Source: Bradyrhizobium sp. AZCC 1719 (GTDB lineage: Bacteria > Pseudomonadota > Alphaproteobacteria > Rhizobiales > Xanthobacteraceae). Taken from it: a DNA stretch of 64,000 bases. Shown here one piece after another: positions 52,391 through 62,137 of the stretch. Within the stretch, counting starts at the first letter, position 1. Each line of letters starts with the position of its first letter. The stretch is taken from positions 3,811,001 through 3,875,000 of the forward strand of contig NZ_JAZHRU010000001.1 in NCBI RefSeq assembly GCF_036924525.1, in the 5' to 3' direction. Below the pieces are notes generated by a model that saw only the letters and a program-made list of their open reading frames with translations, ran no database searches and was not told the DNA's origin. Position numbers and translations under genes: made by a program.

Positions 52391-54780
52391 CATCGGAGCG
52401 GGCAAATCCTCAAGCACTTTCTGCGCTGGACCGCCCGAACTCCTATATCGGCAAGACAGTGCCGCGGCCGAACCTCGATCGGCTGATGCAGGGACGCGGG
52501 CTCTATGTCAGCGACATCGAGCTCCCACGTATGGCGCATGTCGTGTTCCTACGCTCGCCGCACGCGCACGCGAGAATCGTTGGCATCGAGACTTCAGCGG
52601 CCAAGCAGATGCCCGGAGTCATCGCCGTCGTTTCAGGCAGGGAGCTATCTACCGTCATCACGCCGTGGGTCGGTGTGCTTTCGCATCTGAAGGGACTCAA
52701 ATCCGCCCCGCAAAGTGCTATCGCTGTCGATCGAGTGTGCTGGCAGGGTGAAGCGGTCGCGGCCGTGGTGGCGGCCAGCCGCGCACAGGCCGAGGACGCC
52801 GCAGAGCATGTCTTAGTTAAATATGAAGAGCTGCACGCCGTAACGGATATGCGTACCGCGCTCGATCCGGCAACGCCTGTGATCCACGCCTCCCTCGGGG
52901 ACAATCTGGCGTTCGAGCGCATTCACGACGCGGGCGCCGTCGATCGGGCCTTTGCCGAGTCCGACGAGGTGGCCGAAGCAGAGTTCGTTTTCGGACGGCA
53001 CACCGGTGTGACGCTGGAGCCGCGCGCGGTGGTGGCAGACTGGAACGCTGCGGAAACCAGGCTGACCATCTATCAAGGCACGCAGGCGCCGCATATGGTG
53101 CAGAATATCGCGGCGCTCCATCTTGGCTTGAAGGAATCGCAGGTCCGCGTCGTGTGCAAGGACGTCGGCGGCTCCTTCGGTATCAAGGTCCACATCTATG
53201 CCGACGAGATGGCGACCTACGCACTATCCAAACTCCTGCGGCGTCCGGTGAAGTTCGTCGCCGACCGGGTCGAGAGCTTCAACACCGATATTCATGCCCG
53301 CGACCATCGCTGCAAGGGAAAGATCGGCGTCAAGCACGATGGCACCATCATGGCATTCGAGATCGACGATCTTACGGGCATCGGGCCTTATTCGATGTAC
53401 CCGCGCACCAGCGCGATCGAGGCCAATCAGGTCGTCAATCTCGTCGGCGGGCCCTATGTGACCGGAAACTACCGGGCCCGTGCCCGCGTCGTATTCCAGA
53501 ACAAGAACGTCATGTGCCAGTACCGTGCCGTTGGTCATCCGATCGCCTGCTCGGTGACGGAGGGCCTGGTCGATCTGGCGGCGATGAAGATTGCCATGGA
53601 TCCGGTTGAAATCCGTCGCCGCAATCTGATTGCCGACGACGCCTACCCCTACGCCTCGCCATCAAGTCTGCGTTTCGAGCAGTTGTCGCACCATGCGGCG
53701 CTCGCCAAGCTCGTCCAAATGATGGACTACGATGCGTTGCGCGCTGAGCAGGCCGCCCTGCGAGTGAAGAACATCCATCGTGGCATCGGCATCGCGAGCT
53801 TCATTGAAGTTACCAATCCGAGCGCGGCGTTTTATGGCGTAGGTGGTGCGAAGATATCCTCGCAGGATGGTGTCGCGGTGCGGGTTGATGCGCAGGGGTC
53901 AGTGATCTGCCAAACAAGTATCACAGAGCAAGGGCAGGGATCGGAATCGCTTACCGCACAGATCGTTGGAAGCGTGCTTGGCGTCTCAATGGATCGCGTC
54001 CGCGTAATCCTGGGCGACACCGACAATACACCGTATGGTGGGGGCACCTGGGCTTCGCGCGGCGCTGGTATCGGTGGAGAGGCCGCGCTTCAAGCCGCCA
54101 AGGTACTGCGCAAGAACATCCTCGACGTAGCGGCTGCCGTCCTGCAATCGACGCCAAGCGAACTCGATATTGTCAACAACGCGGTAGTGAATGTCGTCGA
54201 TGGCGCGCCGCGGATCGATCTGAGCGAGCTCGCGCGAATTGTCTATTTCCGCCCCGACACGCTGCCGCCGGGTATTCAGCCCGAACTGATGGCGACCAGG
54301 CACTTTGTCCCACGCGAATATCCTTTCGCGTTCACCAATGGCGTTCAGGCCTCATGGCTGGAGCTTGATCCCGATACAGGCTTTGTGAAGCTGCTGAAGC
54401 ACTGGGTGGTCGAGGATTGCGGCACGATTATCAATCCGCAACTGGTTGATGAGCAGATCAGAGGCGGCGTGGTGCAGGGGCTTGGCGCCGCGCTATTCGA
54501 GAAATGTGTGTATGACGAACGTGGCCAACTCACCAACGCAAATATGGCCGACTATCTGGTTCCGATGTCCGGTGAAATACCGGACATCGACGTCGGACAT
54601 GTGGTCACACCGACCCTCGAATCGGAACTGGGCGCGAAGGGCGCAGGGGAAGCCGGCACGGCAGGTGCGGCGGCCGCTGTGACCAATGCGGTCAATGACG
54701 CGCTCAAGCCGTTTGGGACAATCATCACAGAGATCCCCCTGACGCCTCAGGTTATTCTGACCGCCTTGGGACGCATCTAA
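52387..54780 (+). CDS. Molybdenum hydroxylase large (molybdopterin) subunit
   Basis: A 797-residue XdhA/CoxL-family subunit. Elements: KTVPRPNLDRLMQGRGLYVS at the N-terminus, KDVGGSFGIKVHIYADEMAT in the substrate domain, MCQYRAVGHPIACSVTE where CoxL has its Cys-containing loop, SITEQGQGSESLTAQIV, and the catalytic Glu in GAKGAGEAGTAGAA. The lack of the VAYRCSFR loop argues against CO dehydrogenase. It probably hydroxylates an N-heterocycle or aldehyde (inference from the cluster). Confidence 0.9.
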   Translation: MTSERANPQALSALDRPNSYIGKTVPRPNLDRLMQGRGLYVSDIELPRMAHVVFLRSPHAHARIVGIETSAAKQMPGVIAVVSGRELSTVITPWVGVLSHLKGLKSAPQSAIAVDRVCWQGEAVAAVVAASRAQAEDAAEHVLVKYEELHAVTDMRTALDPATPVIHASLGDNLAFERIHDAGAVDRAFAESDEVAEAEFVFGRHTGVTLEPRAVVADWNAAETRLTIYQGTQAPHMVQNIAALHLGLKESQVRVVCKDVGGSFGIKVHIYADEMATYALSKLLRRPVKFVADRVESFNTDIHARDHRCKGKIGVKHDGTIMAFEIDDLTGIGPYSMYPRTSAIEANQVVNLVGGPYVTGNYRARARVVFQNKNVMCQYRAVGHPIACSVTEGLVDLAAMKIAMDPVEIRRRNLIADDAYPYASPSSLRFEQLSHHAALAKLVQMMDYDALRAEQAALRVKNIHRGIGIASFIEVTNPSAAFYGVGGAKISSQDGVAVRVDAQGSVICQTSITEQGQGSESLTAQIVGSVLGVSMDRVRVILGDTDNTPYGGGTWASRGAGIGGEAALQAAKVLRKNILDVAAAVLQSTPSELDIVNNAVVNVVDGAPRIDLSELARIVYFRPDTLPPGIQPELMATRHFVPREYPFAFTNGVQASWLELDPDTGFVKLLKHWVVEDCGTIINPQLVDEQIRGGVVQGLGAALFEKCVYDERGQLTNANMADYLVPMSGEIPDIDVGHVVTPTLESELGAKGAGEAGTAGAAAAVTNAVNDALKPFGTIITEIPLTPQVILTALGRI

Positions 54781-54796
54781 TGCGACCGCGATAGGT

Positions 54797-55180
54797 TTGA
54801 TCAGGATCTATTTCACGCCGAACAGTCGCTTTGTCGCCGAATTCATCGGCGCGGCGAATATCGTCGAGGCGGCCATCGAGAATGGTCACTTGGTATTGCC
54901 GGGCGGACGTCAGCCGATTGACGGCGATGCAAATATGCCGGCCGCAGTGGCGATGATTCGCCCCGAGACCATACGCGTGCTGGCAGCCGAAAGCGCGCCG
55001 CTTTCAGGCGTAATCGACAGCGTCAGCTTCATTGGTGACAGGCAACGGCTGGTGGTCAGCGGCGTGTCCAACAGGTCGCTCACCGTCGATGCGCCGAATA
55101 CGGTCCGGGCCAAGTCCGGAGAACGGATCGGATTATCGATTTCGCCGGATGCCGTTCGTCTGTTGCCGCCCGAAAGCTGA
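54797..55180 (+). pseudogene. C-terminal (TOBE) remnant of a sugar-type ABC ATPase
   Basis: The frame begins in mid-domain: YFTPNSRFVAEFIGAANIVE is the sequence that follows the nucleotide-binding domain in MalK/PotA/UgpC proteins, and the rest (AAVAMIRPETIRVL, LSGVIDSVSFIGDRQRLVV) is the TOBE regulatory domain. Walker A, signature and Walker B are missing. The fragment is flanked by a metallophosphoesterase gene, a frequent partner of such transporters, so a deletion fused that operon to the molybdenum hydroxylase genes. Confidence 0.78.
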
Positions 55181-55188
55181 GAAGGTCG

Positions 55189-56022
55189 ATGATGCCGGTT
55201 CATGTTGGCCAGATTTCTGATCTGCACATCAAGCCGCCGGGAGCACTTGCCTATGGCAAGGTGGATACTGCAAAGGCGCTCGAACGTTGCATTGCTGCCC
55301 TGAACGAATTCAGGCCTGCGCCCGATTTTGTAGTGATCTCCGGTGATCTGGCGGACACGCCGACGGCCGAGGAGTATCAATATCTCAATCGGCTGTTGGC
55401 GCCGCTCAAGCTTCCGTTCGCCGGCATTCCCGGCAATCACGACTCGCGCGAATTGATGCGTACCGCATTTCCTTCCGCGTCCTATGCCTTCGTATCAGGG
55501 CCGCTCAATCAGAAGATCGAGGTTGCCGGGCTCGATCTGCTGTTGCTGGATTCAAGCGTACAACGAAAGCCGCATGGCGAACTCGATGGCCCGACGTTGC
55601 AATGGCTTGACGGGATGCTGGCTTCGTCGCCCGACCGGCCGGCGCTGCTGTTTATGCACCATCCGCCGTTCAAGGCCGGCATTTGGCACATGGATCGCCA
55701 GAATCTCCTCAACGCAAGCGAACTCGCGCCCATCGTGCGCCGTCATCCCCGCGTGCAGTTGATCGCAACGGGGCATGTCCATCGCGCGGCACTGACCATG
55801 TTTGCGGGCGTGCCGACCACGATCTGTCCCGCCCCCAACCATGCTGTTGATCTCGATCTGGCCGAACTACGCGAACCTTCGTTCAAGGTGGAGCCGCCGG
55901 CCTTCCATCTCCATAGCTGGTTTCCGGGTGAGGGATTCGGCACGGTCGTTACCCATCAAGTCCCGATAGGTACGTTCGACGGCCCGCATCCGTTTTTTGG
56001 GCCAGATGGGAAGCTGCTGTAG
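55189..56022 (+). CDS. Metallophosphoesterase (CpdA/GpdQ-like)
   Basis: A 277-residue calcineurin-like phosphodiesterase with all blocks: QISDLHIK, VISGDLAD, GIPGNHDSR, FMHHPPFK and ATGHVHRA. These residues bind the two metals. Such enzymes cleave cAMP or glycerophosphodiesters. Linkage to the remnant of a sugar/phosphodiester-type ABC ATPase favours the second, as inference. The start is ATG 55189, 8 bp after the remnant's stop. Confidence 0.87.
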   Translation: MMPVHVGQISDLHIKPPGALAYGKVDTAKALERCIAALNEFRPAPDFVVISGDLADTPTAEEYQYLNRLLAPLKLPFAGIPGNHDSRELMRTAFPSASYAFVSGPLNQKIEVAGLDLLLLDSSVQRKPHGELDGPTLQWLDGMLASSPDRPALLFMHHPPFKAGIWHMDRQNLLNASELAPIVRRHPRVQLIATGHVHRAALTMFAGVPTTICPAPNHAVDLDLAELREPSFKVEPPAFHLHSWFPGEGFGTVVTHQVPIGTFDGPHPFFGPDGKLL

Positions 56023-56132
56023 CCGTGCGGCATTCCTTGGCCGGACCGATTGCATAAGCCGAAGATCGGGCGCAATCTTTCCCAAAATAGCGGCCGCAAT
56101 CCTAAGGTTTGTGCCGCTCATATTGGGGGGAG

Positions 56133-57104
56133 ATGATGCGGCCGCTTCATCTGGTGCTTCCAACGCTTGCCTTGCTCCTAAGCCATCATGCGATGGCGCA
56201 GGGGAGCTATCCGGACCGGCCCATCAAGATGATCGTGCCGCTGGCTGCGGCAAGTGCGGTCGACGTCGCGGCGCGGATCGTCACCCAAAAGATGGCCGAC
56301 AATATGCGCCAGCAAATCGTGATCCTGAACCAGCCGGGCGCTTCGGGCCTGATCGGGGCGGAGGCCGTCGCCCGCGCCGAGCCGGATGGCTACACGATTG
56401 GCGGGTTCAATGACAGCATCATGACAATGGTGCCGAACCTGCAGTCCAAGATGCGCTGGGACATCCTGAAGGACTTCGAGCCGGTGTCGCTGGTCGCGAC
56501 GGTGGAGTGGGGGCTGGTAGCCAACAATCAGGCCAGCTTCAAGAACGCAGCAGATCTGATCGCGGCCGCGAAGGCGACGCCCGGCAAGATCGACTATGGT
56601 TCGGGCGGGCCGGGCAGTCCGCAGCATCTGGCGATGGCGATGTTCGCGTCGGCCGCCGGCGTATCGCTGACGCATGTGCCCTACAAGGGCGCCACCCAGG
56701 CTGCAACCGACATCGCCGCCGGCCAAATTCCCGTAGGTTTCCAGGGCCTGGGCACGGTCGCAACGCTCGTGCGCGGCGGCCGACTGAAGCTGATCGGGGT
56801 AACCACCGAGAGGAGATTGTCGCAATTTCCCGATGTGCCGACCGTCTCGGAATCCGGTCTGCCCGGCTTCTTCTTCAATTCATGGTTCGCAATTCTTGCT
56901 CCCGCCCGTACCCCGAAGGATATTGTTGCCCGCCTGAATGCCGAGGTGCTGAAGGCGGTTGGCGATCCTGACGTGCGCCGCAAGCTTGAAGAGCTGGGTT
57001 TCGCCGTGTACGGCAGTTCAGCGGAAGAGCTGCGCGCCATGACGCGCGATCAGCTCGCGAAGTATGAGCGCGTGATCAGGGAAACGGGAATCGCCAAGGA
57101 ATAG
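56133..57104 (+). CDS. TTT-family (Bug/TctC) periplasmic binding protein
   Basis: A 323-residue exported binding protein with signal LHLVLPTLALLLSHHAMAQ. Bug features: YPDRPIKMIVPLAAASAVDV, NQPGASGLIGAEAVARAEPD, GSGGPGSPQHLAMAMF and VPYKGATQAATDIAAGQI. ATG 56133 lies behind GGGGGGAG. The TctA and TctB membrane partners are not nearby, as is usual for the expanded Bug families. The ligand is probably a carboxylate. Confidence 0.88.
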   Translation: MMRPLHLVLPTLALLLSHHAMAQGSYPDRPIKMIVPLAAASAVDVAARIVTQKMADNMRQQIVILNQPGASGLIGAEAVARAEPDGYTIGGFNDSIMTMVPNLQSKMRWDILKDFEPVSLVATVEWGLVANNQASFKNAADLIAAAKATPGKIDYGSGGPGSPQHLAMAMFASAAGVSLTHVPYKGATQAATDIAAGQIPVGFQGLGTVATLVRGGRLKLIGVTTERRLSQFPDVPTVSESGLPGFFFNSWFAILAPARTPKDIVARLNAEVLKAVGDPDVRRKLEELGFAVYGSSAEELRAMTRDQLAKYERVIRETGIAKE

Positions 57105-57152
57105 TCGCCGACCGATGCGCCACGGCGCCAGGGTCGGCAGCCTATTTTGTAA

Positions 57153-57227
57153 TCAATAGCAGGCGTAACGGCGGCCGTTGCGGCCGACATAGTAGTCGGC
57201 GCCATCGCACAGGGACCGGCTCCCCAC
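57153..57227 (-). pseudogene. Possible 3' remnant of a small exported protein
   Basis: A reverse-strand frame ends LCDGADYYVGRNGRRYACY, the kind of Gly/Tyr-rich terminus found on small secreted proteins of Bradyrhizobium. No signal peptide or full start is present; GTG 57227 is the only upstream start candidate. The gap 57105-57703 otherwise contains only a MATE remnant. Confidence 0.3.
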
Positions 57228-57256
57228 GCATAAGCACCGCGAATCTGACTGCGTAG

Positions 57257-57637
57257 CTGGTGGTCGCCGGTGCAATCGGACTCGGCGTTGCGTTTTCGGG
57301 AAGATCGATCGCAGGTCTTCTTACATATGTCGAAGAAGTTGTTGTTGCGGCATCCGGCCATTTCTACGCGCCGGGCCTGGTTTACGGGTTCATGGCCGCA
57401 TTTGTGATGCCGTTTTCCGCCTACCAGGGATGGGGACAGGCGACGGCTCCGCTGCTTGTCAGCCTTTTGAGGTTTGCTATCGTATTGGCCGGCGGATGGA
57501 TGCTGCAGCAGCACGCGCCTCGGCCCGAATGGCTGTACTATCTTGTCGCAGGTTCCACGGTTATTGGAGCGCTAACGCTGGGCATCGTTTTCGCATTCCG
57601 GCCGCCAAATCGACGTGTTTTGATGCTTTCCGGTTGA
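57257..57637 (+). pseudogene. C-terminal remnant of a MATE efflux transporter
   Basis: About 125 codons encode hydrophobic segments typical of the end of MATE/NorM proteins (YAPGLVYGFMAAFVMPFSAY; LLRFAIVLAGGWMLQQHAP; YYLVAGSTVIGALTLGIVFA). A stop lies directly upstream in frame and a normal MATE protein has over 400 residues. The 5' two thirds are gone. Confidence 0.72.
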
Positions 57638-57703
57638 AAAGCTGACCGGCGTTGATTACGGAAGGGTTGCATCCCCTGCAGCTTTCTCTGGAGTTTGACT
57701 GAC

Positions 57704-58438
57704 GTGCCTCAACGAAGGACGGGTGAAGCTCACGGATTTTCGAACGGCAAACTGTCGGTCTTGCGTAAGCACCCGATTTTTGCCGACCTCGAGCCAGAGG
57801 CTTTTGACCAGCTCTGCCGTTACGCCAAACACTCCACGCTGAAGCGGGGGGCCACGCTGTTCTCCAAGGGGGATCCCGGCAACAGCCTGTATGCGGTCAT
57901 TTCAGGCACGGTGAAGATGAGCATTTCTTCGCCCGACGGCCGCAACGCGATCCTGAATATCATTGGACCTGGGGAAATTTTCGGCGAGATCGCGCTGCTC
58001 GACGGACAAGCCCGCTCGACCGATGCCATCGCAAACAGCAATTGCGAACTCTTCGTCATCGACCGACGCGAATTCATCCCCTTTGTGAAGGCTCAACCGG
58101 CGTTGGCAATGAAATTCATCGAATTGCTCTGTGAGCGGTTGCGATCGACCAGCGATCAGGTCGAGCAGATTATCCTGCAGAATCTGCCCGGACGGCTGGC
58201 CAGCGCGCTGCTTCGCCTGTCCGAAAAGCACACGTCTGCGCCGCAGGGTCGAACCATCGCGATAACCCAGCAGGAGATCAGCGAGATGGTCGGCATGACC
58301 CGGGAAAGCATCAACAAGCAGTTGCGCGCCTGGGCGGCCCGCGACTGGGTACGCCTCGAGCATGGCGCCATCGTTGTGTTGAATGCCGAGATGCTTCGTG
58401 ATCTGGCCGAAGCCGGATCCGGAAGCGAAGGCGAATAG
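57704..58438 (+). CDS. Crp/Fnr-family transcriptional regulator
   Basis: A 244-residue regulator. It has a cyclic-nucleotide-type sensor domain (ATLFSKGDPGNSLYAVISGT, GPGEIFGEIALLDGQARSTD) and a Crp-type helix-turn-helix (ITQQEISEMVGMTRESINKQ). There is no N-terminal Cys set as in FNR, so it is more Crp-like; cAMP binding cannot be confirmed. GTG 57704 lies about 10 bp after GGAG; TTG 57695 is an alternative. It is convergent with the cyclase gene. Confidence 0.88.
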   Translation: MPQRRTGEAHGFSNGKLSVLRKHPIFADLEPEAFDQLCRYAKHSTLKRGATLFSKGDPGNSLYAVISGTVKMSISSPDGRNAILNIIGPGEIFGEIALLDGQARSTDAIANSNCELFVIDRREFIPFVKAQPALAMKFIELLCERLRSTSDQVEQIILQNLPGRLASALLRLSEKHTSAPQGRTIAITQQEISEMVGMTRESINKQLRAWAARDWVRLEHGAIVVLNAEMLRDLAEAGSGSEGE

Positions 58439-58453
58439 GCCTCTCATTTTCCT

Positions 58454-59140
58454 TCACAGGTCGAACACCGCAACCGCGCGGATCGGCGATGCTGTCCCGC
58501 CGCGCCACTTCATCGGCAGGCCGATGAACGTGAACTGGCCGCACCCCAACAGCGCTTCGAGATTGCACAGGCTCTCGATGTGCGTGATGTCGAGCTCGAG
58601 ACAGGCCTTGTGGACGAGGGCATTCACCTTGCCCTCGGGTCCCGGCCGCATCGAATCGATACCGAAATGCACGACGCCCTGCTGCGCCAGCCATTCGGTG
58701 GCGGCGACGTTCACGCCGGAATTGTCGGTCGAATATTCCTTGTGGGGGAATGTCCGTTCGTGGTGACCGGTGCAGAGCAGGACGGTACCGCCCCTCGGCA
58801 CCGGCACGCCGGCCTTTGCCACCGCCGCCTCCAGGTCGGCAGGCGTAATCTCGGCCCGCGGCGCGATGTGGCGCAGGTCGATGCAGATACCCGGCACGAT
58901 ACATTTTTCCAGCGGATATTCATCGATTGATATGCCGCTCTTGCCGAAATGTCGGGGCGCGTCGATGTGGGTACCGGCGTGGTCCACCATGGAGATGAAC
59001 ATCGACGCCAACCCGTGCACATTGCCTGATTCGGCGAAGGATTCTTCGTGGGTTTTCCAGACGCCGTGCATGACGGGAGGATGGCCGGGATAGCTCGGCG
59101 TGCGGTGATAGAGCTCTCGGCTGAGGTCGACGATCTTCAC
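58454..59140 (-). CDS. Cyclase-family hydrolase (kynurenine formamidase-like)
   Basis: A 228-residue metal-dependent hydrolase of the cyclase family: HAGTHIDAPRHFGKSG is the metal-binding HxGTHxDxPxH motif, with ESLCNLEAL near the C-terminus. Members cleave amides, lactams or cyclic imides. GTG 59140 follows GGAGAC with correct spacing; the longer frame to 59803 overlaps dctM and is not coding. It is the last gene of the TRAP operon, so its substrate may be the compound imported. Confidence 0.85.
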   Translation of the reverse strand: MKIVDLSRELYHRTPSYPGHPPVMHGVWKTHEESFAESGNVHGLASMFISMVDHAGTHIDAPRHFGKSGISIDEYPLEKCIVPGICIDLRHIAPRAEITPADLEAAVAKAGVPVPRGGTVLLCTGHHERTFPHKEYSTDNSGVNVAATEWLAQQGVVHFGIDSMRPGPEGKVNALVHKACLELDITHIESLCNLEALLGCGQFTFIGLPMKWRGGTASPIRAVAVFDL

Positions 59141-59172
59141 GCGGAGTCTCCATGACGCGAACTGCGTCTGTT

Positions 59173-60462
59173 CTAGAACCCGAACGCCCTCGGCAGCGCC
59201 AGCGACAGCCAGGGCACATAGGTCACGATCATCAGCACCGCAAACATCACGTAGTAGAACGGCCAGATGCCGCGCATCACCTCGTCGACCGAAACCTTGC
59301 CTATGGCGCACCCGACGAACAGCGTCGTCCCTACCGGCGGCGTCAGCAGGCCGATGCCGAGATTGAGCAGCATGACGATTCCGAAATGTACGGGATCGAT
59401 GCCGAAGCTTTTCACCACCGGCAGCAGAATCGGGGTGCAGATCAGCAGCAGGGGGGCAAGATCGAGCGCCGTCCCCAGAACCAGCAGCATGATGTTCAGC
59501 CACATCAGCAGCACGTATTTGTTGCTCGATATGGCGACGAAGAACTCGGTCATCTTGGCCGGCATCTGCATCAGCGCGGCGACGTAGCCGAAGCACGACG
59601 CGGTTGCGACCAGGGTCAGGACCATGGCCACGGTTTGCAGCGTCTTGTAGACCAATAGCGGCAACTCCGACCATTTGTAGTCGCGATAGATGAACATGGT
59701 GACGAAGAACGCCCAGACGCAGGCGACCGCGCCCGCTTCGATCGGTGTGAAGACGCCGGTAAGGATGCCGCCCAGCACGATGGCCAACGTTACGATTCCC
59801 CACATGGCGTCGCCGAGCATCTTGAGGGCTTGGCGGATCGGTACAGGCTCACCCTTCGGGTGTTTGTCGCGATATGCGTAGAACAGACAGAGCACCATCA
59901 GCGAGAAGCCGAGCAGTAGGCCAGGGAGCACGCCGGCCAGGAACAGGCTGGTGATCGACACCACGCCGCCGGTCGCCAGCGAATAAATCACCGAATTGTG
60001 GCTCGGTGGGACGATAATGGCTTGTAGCGAGGCGCTGATGGTGACGTTGGTTGCGAAGACTCGCGGATAGCCTTTGTCGGCCATCTGGGGAATCATCACC
60101 GAGCCGATCGCGGAGGTGTCGGCGACCGACGATCCGGAGATGCCGCTCATGATCGTGGTCGCAAGGATATTAACCTGCGAGAGGCCGCCCCGTATTCGGG
60201 TGAACCCGACGACCACGGCTGCAAAGTCGACCAGCCGCCTGGCCATGCCCCCCTCGGCCATGATGGCGCCCGCCAGCACGAAGAAGGGGATGGTCAGCAT
60301 CGAGACCTTTCCGACGCCGCTGGCAAATTGCTGCATGACCGCGCCAACCGGCAAATCGATCCAGAGCGCACCGACGAGCGAAGACAGTGCCAGCGCGTAG
60401 GCGATCGGCATGCCGATCGCGAAGAACAAGCACATGCTGAGAAGCAGAACGGCGATATCCAT
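59173..60462 (-). CDS. dctM: TRAP transporter large permease
   Basis: A 429-residue protein of the DctM family: MLTIPFFVLAGAIMAEGGMA, SGISGSSVADTSAIGSVMIP, SHNSVIYSLATGGVVSITSL and GLLTPPVGTTLFVGCAIGKV. It is the main translocation subunit using the sodium gradient. It lies 5 bp after dctQ and 32 bp before the cyclase gene. The gene is intact although the binding protein is frameshifted. Confidence 0.92.
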   Translation of the reverse strand: MDIAVLLLSMCLFFAIGMPIAYALALSSLVGALWIDLPVGAVMQQFASGVGKVSMLTIPFFVLAGAIMAEGGMARRLVDFAAVVVGFTRIRGGLSQVNILATTIMSGISGSSVADTSAIGSVMIPQMADKGYPRVFATNVTISASLQAIIVPPSHNSVIYSLATGGVVSITSLFLAGVLPGLLLGFSLMVLCLFYAYRDKHPKGEPVPIRQALKMLGDAMWGIVTLAIVLGGILTGVFTPIEAGAVACVWAFFVTMFIYRDYKWSELPLLVYKTLQTVAMVLTLVATASCFGYVAALMQMPAKMTEFFVAISSNKYVLLMWLNIMLLVLGTALDLAPLLLICTPILLPVVKSFGIDPVHFGIVMLLNLGIGLLTPPVGTTLFVGCAIGKVSVDEVMRGIWPFYYVMFAVLMIVTYVPWLSLALPRAFGF

Positions 60463-60467
60463 GGCAA

Positions 60468-60989
60468 TTACTCGACCGGTACGTGGGCGTCAGCGCCATC
60501 GCGTGGCGGCGGGCCAATTGTCAGGCGTTCGATGACGAACAGGAGCATCATGGCGCCGCTGACTACGATCGGAAGATAGGTGATGCCGACCGAGAGCCAT
60601 GGAAACTCATCCACCGAATTATCCCAGGTGGTACGGACCAGCCGCAGTCCCCAAACGACCATGAAGATTGCAATCACGCCCATCAATATTTCGCTGAGGA
60701 AAAGTGAGGCGCGGCGCAGCAGTGGCGGCAGCAGGTCGGTACCAACAGTCATATTCATGTGGATGCGCTGGCGATAGCAGTTCGCCGAGCCGATGAAGGT
60801 GATGCCGACGGTGAGCAGTACGGCCATCGGCTCGGGCCATGATGAAGCGCTGTTGAGAACGTAGCGGGTGTAGACGGCCCACGGAATCACCGCCGAGACC
60901 AGCACGAGTGCGACGCACGCGACCACGGCGCCGGTCCAGTAAACCGTATCGTTCACACGCCGGAAAATTCCGGCCGCAGAATTGGACAT
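60468..60989 (-). CDS. dctQ: TRAP transporter small permease
   Basis: A 173-residue four-TM protein of the DctQ family: VACVALVLVSAVIPWAVYTR, SWPEPMAVLLTVGITFIGSA, NCYRQRIHMNMTVGTDLLPP and WGLRLVRTTWDNSVDEFPWL. It partners with DctM. A 99-bp gap separates its start from the end of the binding protein gene. Confidence 0.9.
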   Translation of the reverse strand: MSNSAAGIFRRVNDTVYWTGAVVACVALVLVSAVIPWAVYTRYVLNSASSWPEPMAVLLTVGITFIGSANCYRQRIHMNMTVGTDLLPPLLRRASLFLSEILMGVIAIFMVVWGLRLVRTTWDNSVDEFPWLSVGITYLPIVVSGAMMLLFVIERLTIGPPPRDGADAHVPVE

Positions 60990-61088
60990 TTTGACCTCGG
61001 AGAGTAGCGGCGCTTCGAATCGTCTCTGTAGCTCGGAGGAGTGGTCGGAACGGAGGTCGCCCGGCCACCCGCCGCCCGCGAGCCGTAC

Positions 61089-62091
61089 CTATTGGACCGC
61101 TTCGATACGCTTGACCATCGCGGCGTACTTCGCGCCGTACTTGTCCCAGACCGGCTTCACCGCATCCTGGAAGGGTTTCTTGTCGATATCGGTGATGATC
61201 TCGGTGCCGGCCGCTTTCATTTTCTCGATGGCCGCATTCTCCGCTTCATACCAGAGCACGCGCTGCTCTTGCTGCGCTTCCTTCGCAAATTTCTTGATCA
61301 GCGCCTGATCTTCGGGCGAAAGCTTCTGCCAGGAGATGCGCGAGAACACCAGAAGCTCTGGAATAATCAAGTGCTCGGTCATCGTGAAATACTTGGCCAC
61401 CTGATAATGGTTTTGCGCGATGAACGATGGCGGATTGTTCTCCGCGCCGTCTACCACGCCTGTCTGCATCGAGCTGAAAACCTGATCGAAGCCCAACGCG
61501 ACGCCGTTGCCGCCCAGCGCATTCATGGTGTCGACGAACGAGCGGATTGCCCATCATGCGAACCTTGAGGCCCTTGAGGTCGGCCATGGTCCGGATCGGC
61601 CGCTTGTTGTTATAGACGTTGCGTGAGCCGGCATTCATCCAGCACAGCGCGATCAGGCCGGTCTTTTCGTTCGCGGAAATCTTCGCCAGCAATTCGTCGC
61701 CGATCTCGCCGTCGATCACCTTCTCCATGTGTTTGGAGTTGCGGAAGACGAACGGCATGTTGAAGACGTTGACGTCGTCCACGACAGGGCCGACGGCACC
61801 GACCGAAATACGGGCGAACTGCAGCGCGCCGAGCTGGGCCTGCTCGATCATTTCCTTTTCGCCGCCGAGCTGCATCGAGGGAAACATCTGGATGGTCAGC
61901 CGGCCATTGGTGGCAGCTTCCAGCTTCTTGCCCATCCGGATGACGGCTTCGACTGTCGGATAGCCGAGCGGATGAACGTCCGATGCTTTCAGCACCATTT
62001 TCGTTTGCGCAAATGCCGATGAAAGCGGCGTCGCGGTCGCCATGGTAGCCCCGAGTCCTGCGCTCAACTTGATGAAGTCGCGGCGTTTCAT
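61089..62091 (-). pseudogene. dctP: TRAP substrate-binding protein, frameshifted
   Basis: From ATG 62091 the product has a twin-arginine-like signal (MKRRDFIKLSAGLGATMATA) and DctP features (ARISVGAVGPVVDDVNVFNM, GLKVRMMGNPL). Near 61540 the frame shifts: after GNPL the next codons should encode FVDTMNALGGNG, which is found in the next frame and continues properly to 61089 (DGAENNPPSFIAQNHYQVAK). One extra base explains it. Without correction the transporter would lack its binding protein. The flanking genes are intact, so an assembly or sequencing error is possible. Confidence 0.85.
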
Positions 62092-62137
62092 GTTGTTCCT
62101 CCTGATGTTTGTTTATCGTTTATGGACTTTTCGAACT

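Noticed and set aside
52387..54780. Aerobic CO dehydrogenase large subunit
   Set aside because: The Cys-containing VAYRCSFR loop of CoxL is replaced by CQYRAVGHPIA; it belongs to the general hydroxylase group.
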